A stretch of 8,031 bases of DNA, taken from positions 1 through 8,031 of the forward strand of contig JACQVC010000106.1 of assembly GCA_016209995.1 (NCBI GenBank). The letters are read 5' to 3'. Below the pieces are notes generated by a model that saw only the letters and a program-made list of their open reading frames with translations, did no database searches and was not told the origin of the DNA. Shown piece by piece: positions 6,631 to 8,031 of this stretch. The position numbers were made by a program, and so were the translations under genes. Numbering within the stretch: position 1 is the stretch's first letter; each line of letters opens with the position of its first letter. This DNA comes from Gemmatimonadota bacterium (GTDB lineage Bacteria; Gemmatimonadota; Gemmatimonadetes; Longimicrobiales; Gaopeijiaceae).

Positions 6631-6661
6631 TTGTCCAGAGCGCGCGCAGCGGGCCTATTAT
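6631..6661 (+). promoter_or_regulatory. Candidate sigma-70-type promoter of trpS
   Basis: TTGTCC (6631-6636) and TATTAT (6656-6661) resemble the -35 and -10 boxes, with 4 of 6 and 5 of 6 matches to consensus and a 19-base spacer, two longer than ideal. The AT-rich -10 stands out in very GC-rich surroundings. Transcription would start near 6668 and give a leader of about 34 bases with the AAGGAG site in it. Confidence 0.45.
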
Positions 6662-6690
6662 CCGGCCGCAGGAAAGCAGCGACTTACTAG

Positions 6691-6696
6691 AAGGAG
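6691..6696 (+). promoter_or_regulatory. Shine-Dalgarno site that sets the trpS start
   Basis: AAGGAG lies 5 bases before the ATG at 6702. It decides between this start and many in-frame upstream codons in a frame open back to 6267, which would run antisense through the ATPase gene. Confidence 0.85.
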
Positions 6697-6701
6697 AGTG
6701 G

Positions 6702-7724
6702 ATGAGGAAGCCTGAGACTCCCAAAGGCCGAATCCTGACCGGTGATCGCCCTACCGGACGCCTCCATCTCGGCCACTACGTCGGCAGCCTGAAGAACCGC
6801 GTCGCGCTCCAGGACCAGTACGAGTGCTTCTTCATCATCGCGGACCTCCACGTGCTGACCACGCGGCCGGAAAAGGAGTCCATCGCGAGCATTCCGGGAA
6901 ACATCAACGAGATGGTGCTCGACTATCTGGCCGTGGGCATCGACCCCAGCCGCTGCAACATCTTCCTCCAATCCGGCGTGCCCGAGATCGCCCAGCTCAA
7001 TCTGATCTTCGAGATGCTCGTCACGCTGCCTCGCCTCGAGCGGCTTCCCACGATCAAGGACATGGCCGACGCCGCGGGCATCGAAGCGCTGCCGTTCGGA
7101 CTGGTCGGCTACCCCGTGCTGCAGGCTGCGGACATCCTCGCGCCCCGCGCCACGCTCGTGCCGGTGGGCCGCGACAACCTGCCGCACGTCGAGATCACGC
7201 GGGAGATCGCCCGCCGGTTCAACTCCCTATACGGCGAAGTCTTTCCCATACCGGAGCCGATGCTGGGCAGCGAGGACACCCTGCCCGGAACGGACGGCAC
7301 GGGGAAGATGTCCAAGTCGCTAGGGAACGCCATCTGCCTGAGCGACAGCCCCGAGGACGTAAGGAAGCTCGTGATGCAGATGTACACGGATCCGAACCGT
7401 ATCCGGGCCGACATCCCGGGGAATGTCGAGGGGAACCCCGTCTTCGCCTATCACGACCACTTCAACCCAAACCAGGAGGAAGTCGAGGATCTGAAGACAC
7501 GCTACCGCCAGGGCCGCGTCGGAGACGTGGAAGTCAAGAAGAAGCTCGTGACTGCCCTCAACGCCTTTCTCGACCCGATCCGCGAGCGGCGCCGCCAGGC
7601 CGAGCAGAACCCGGACCTGATCCGCGACATCATCCTCACCGGCACGGCGCGGATGCGGGAAGAGGCTGGTGAAACCATGCGTTGCGTTCGTGAGGCCATG
7701 GGCCTGACATACTTCCGTGCCTAG
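6702..7724 (+). CDS. trpS: Tryptophan--tRNA ligase (TrpRS)
   Basis: A class Ic aminoacyl-tRNA synthetase of 340 residues, which attaches tryptophan to tRNA-Trp using ATP in the cytosol. The HIGH-type motif is HLGH at 22-25 within [20 protein letters not shown], and the KMSKS loop is at 202-206 after GTDGTG. Asp144 in VLQAADIL is at the place of the tryptophan-sensing Asp of the family. The tRNA-binding helical C-terminus is complete and ends in GLTYFRA. The overall pattern (TGDRPTG start, [28 protein letters not shown], final GL.YF) recalls the TrpRS group seen in streptococci more than the E. coli type; this is from memory. The gene has its own candidate promoter and Shine-Dalgarno site, is divergent from the ABC operon, and stands 149 bases before the repressor gene. 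Nothing suggests truncation. No Trp-specific attenuator was seen. Confidence 0.95.
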   Translation: MRKPETPKGRILTGDRPTGRLHLGHYVGSLKNRVALQDQYECFFIIADLHVLTTRPEKESIASIPGNINEMVLDYLAVGIDPSRCNIFLQSGVPEIAQLNLIFEMLVTLPRLERLPTIKDMADAAGIEALPFGLVGYPVLQAADILAPRATLVPVGRDNLPHVEITREIARRFNSLYGEVFPIPEPMLGSEDTLPGTDGTGKMSKSLGNAICLSDSPEDVRKLVMQMYTDPNRIRADIPGNVEGNPVFAYHDHFNPNQEEVEDLKTRYRQGRVGDVEVKKKLVTALNAFLDPIRERRRQAEQNPDLIRDIILTGTARMREEAGETMRCVREAMGLTYFRA

Positions 7725-7731
7725 CACGGAC

Positions 7732-7754
7732 GGCGCTACATTCAAGTAGCGGCC
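7732..7754 (+). terminator. Weak hairpin after trpS, possible terminator
   Basis: CGCTAC (7734-7739) and GTAGCG (7746-7751) form a perfect 6-bp stem with a 6-base loop, extended by GG/CC with one bulged G. It begins 8 bases after the trpS stop. No T-run follows (ATACCACC), so if it ends transcription it would need Rho or be partial. Confidence 0.3.
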
Positions 7755-7836
7755 ATACCACCAGCGAACGTACATGCCCGACCGCGCCTCAGCGCAGCAC
7801 CGACTCGCGCCGAGACGCGATCTTCGTCTGAAACCG

Positions 7837-7846
7837 AGGTTAGCCT
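7837..7846 (+). promoter_or_regulatory. Candidate DtxR/IdeR-type operator upstream of the repressor gene
   Basis: AGGTTAGCCT matches the left half and centre of the classical DtxR/IdeR iron box TTAGGTTAGSCTAACCTAA. Aligned over 19 bases (7835-7853), 11 positions agree, nearly all in the left half. The 10-mer is itself nearly palindromic (8 of 10). It ends 27 bases before the start codon of a DtxR/MntR-family gene, where an autoregulatory site would be expected. The right half is poor, and binding is not shown. Confidence 0.4.
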
Positions 7847-7873
7847 GTCGCTGGAAGAACTACTAGGGTTGTC

Positions 7874-8031
7874 ATGAGCCCTTTGGGAGCCGACCGAGAC
7901 ATGGCCGACAGCGTGCGCAACCTCACGCGATCGGTCGAGGACTACCTCAAGACGATCTACCATCTGTCCGAGCGTGGTGAGGTGGCATCCACGAGCAGCA
8001 TCGCGGATTTGCTCGCGGTGCAGCCGGCATC
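7874..8031 (+). CDS. DtxR/MntR-family metal-dependent transcriptional repressor, N-terminus only
   Basis: The first 52 codons are visible before the window ends. From residue 17 the sequence reads LTRSVEDYLKTIYHLSERGE, the hallmark start of DtxR/MntR proteins, followed by STSSIADLLAVQPA, which are helices of the winged helix-turn-helix with the beginning of the recognition helix. Family members bind iron or manganese and then repress uptake genes by binding palindromic operators. The metal-site and dimerisation residues lie beyond the edge, so iron versus manganese cannot be decided. The start ATG 7874 has an AGGG 5 bases upstream; ATG 7901 is an alternative with a poorer site. The first 16 residues are outside the conserved domain. 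It is transcribed in the same direction as trpS but with a 149-base gap, so probably separately, and a candidate operator lies in that gap. Confidence 0.88.
   Translation, partial: MSPLGADRDMADSVRNLTRSVEDYLKTIYHLSERGEVASTSSIADLLAVQPA

Larger units (their letters stand above)
6398..6701. other. Divergent intergenic region between the ABC operon and trpS
   Basis: This 304-base region must hold promoters for both directions. On the plus strand a candidate promoter (6631-6661) and a strong Shine-Dalgarno site (6691-6696) serve trpS. The ATPase side has an AGGAGG site but no convincing promoter. A 7-bp hairpin (6581-6599) lies just upstream of the trpS promoter. The trpS frame stays open through the whole region, but this is chance: it continues antisense into the ATPase gene. 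No T-box motif, trp leader peptide with Trp codons, or other riboswitch was recognised. Confidence 0.6.

Noticed and set aside
6267..6701. N-terminal extension of the trpS frame by 145 codons
   Set aside because: It runs antisense through the ATPase gene and the promoter region. The ATG at 6702 has a strong AAGGAG site and gives the normal TrpRS start.
6500..6701. T-box or Trp attenuator before trpS
   Set aside because: No T-box core sequence, no terminator/antiterminator pair and no short leader peptide with Trp codons was seen.
7742..7963. 73-residue minus-strand open frame
   Set aside because: It is antisense to the start of the DtxR-family gene and has no ribosome binding site or domain.

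Overview
The window is GC-rich bacterial chromosomal DNA with compact genes, ATGA-type overlaps and Shine-Dalgarno sites. A GldA-type ATPase next to a fused GldF/GldG protein and a DUF4340 protein, a FeoA-like mini-protein, a DtxR/MntR regulator and the GC level would suit a Gemmatimonadota-like or similar soil/marine lineage. That placement is a guess: there is no rRNA or other taxonomic marker here. No insertion sequence, CRISPR array, tRNA or rRNA was recognised.

Layout. The left part is read from the minus strand. The first codons of an unidentified gene (1-73, cut by the window edge) lie just downstream of an ACMSD-type amidohydrolase (91-1074). Next come a gene-free stretch rich in inverted repeats (1075-1431), a small FeoA-like gene (1432-1725) and a second gene-free stretch (1726-2215). 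That second stretch holds a 24-bp tandem repeat, a 14-bp palindrome and a likely terminator.

The centre (2216-6397, minus strand) is a tight three-gene operon: an ABC ATPase, then a GldF-GldG fusion protein of 759 residues, then a DUF4340 protein with an internal duplication. The first two genes overlap by 4 bases and the last two are 4 bases apart. Together they look like a complete ABC-2 type exporter or envelope machine: a cytoplasmic motor, a membrane channel with a large extracytoplasmic GldG domain, and a membrane-anchored partner. The substrate is unknown.

The right part is read from the plus strand. A divergent intergenic region (6398-6701) with a candidate promoter leads into a complete tryptophanyl-tRNA synthetase gene (6702-7724). 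A short spacer follows, then the first 52 codons of a DtxR/MntR-family metal-dependent repressor (7874 to the window end). Just upstream of the repressor is a half-match to the classical DtxR/IdeR iron box, which suggests autoregulation. The FeoA-like protein has the same fold type as the SH3-like domain of some DtxR proteins, but the two genes are about 6 kb apart and no functional link is shown.

Most of the coding content belongs to known families. The points that deserve a second look are the GldFG fusion operon, the repressor's putative operator, and the structured non-coding DNA around the FeoA-like gene.
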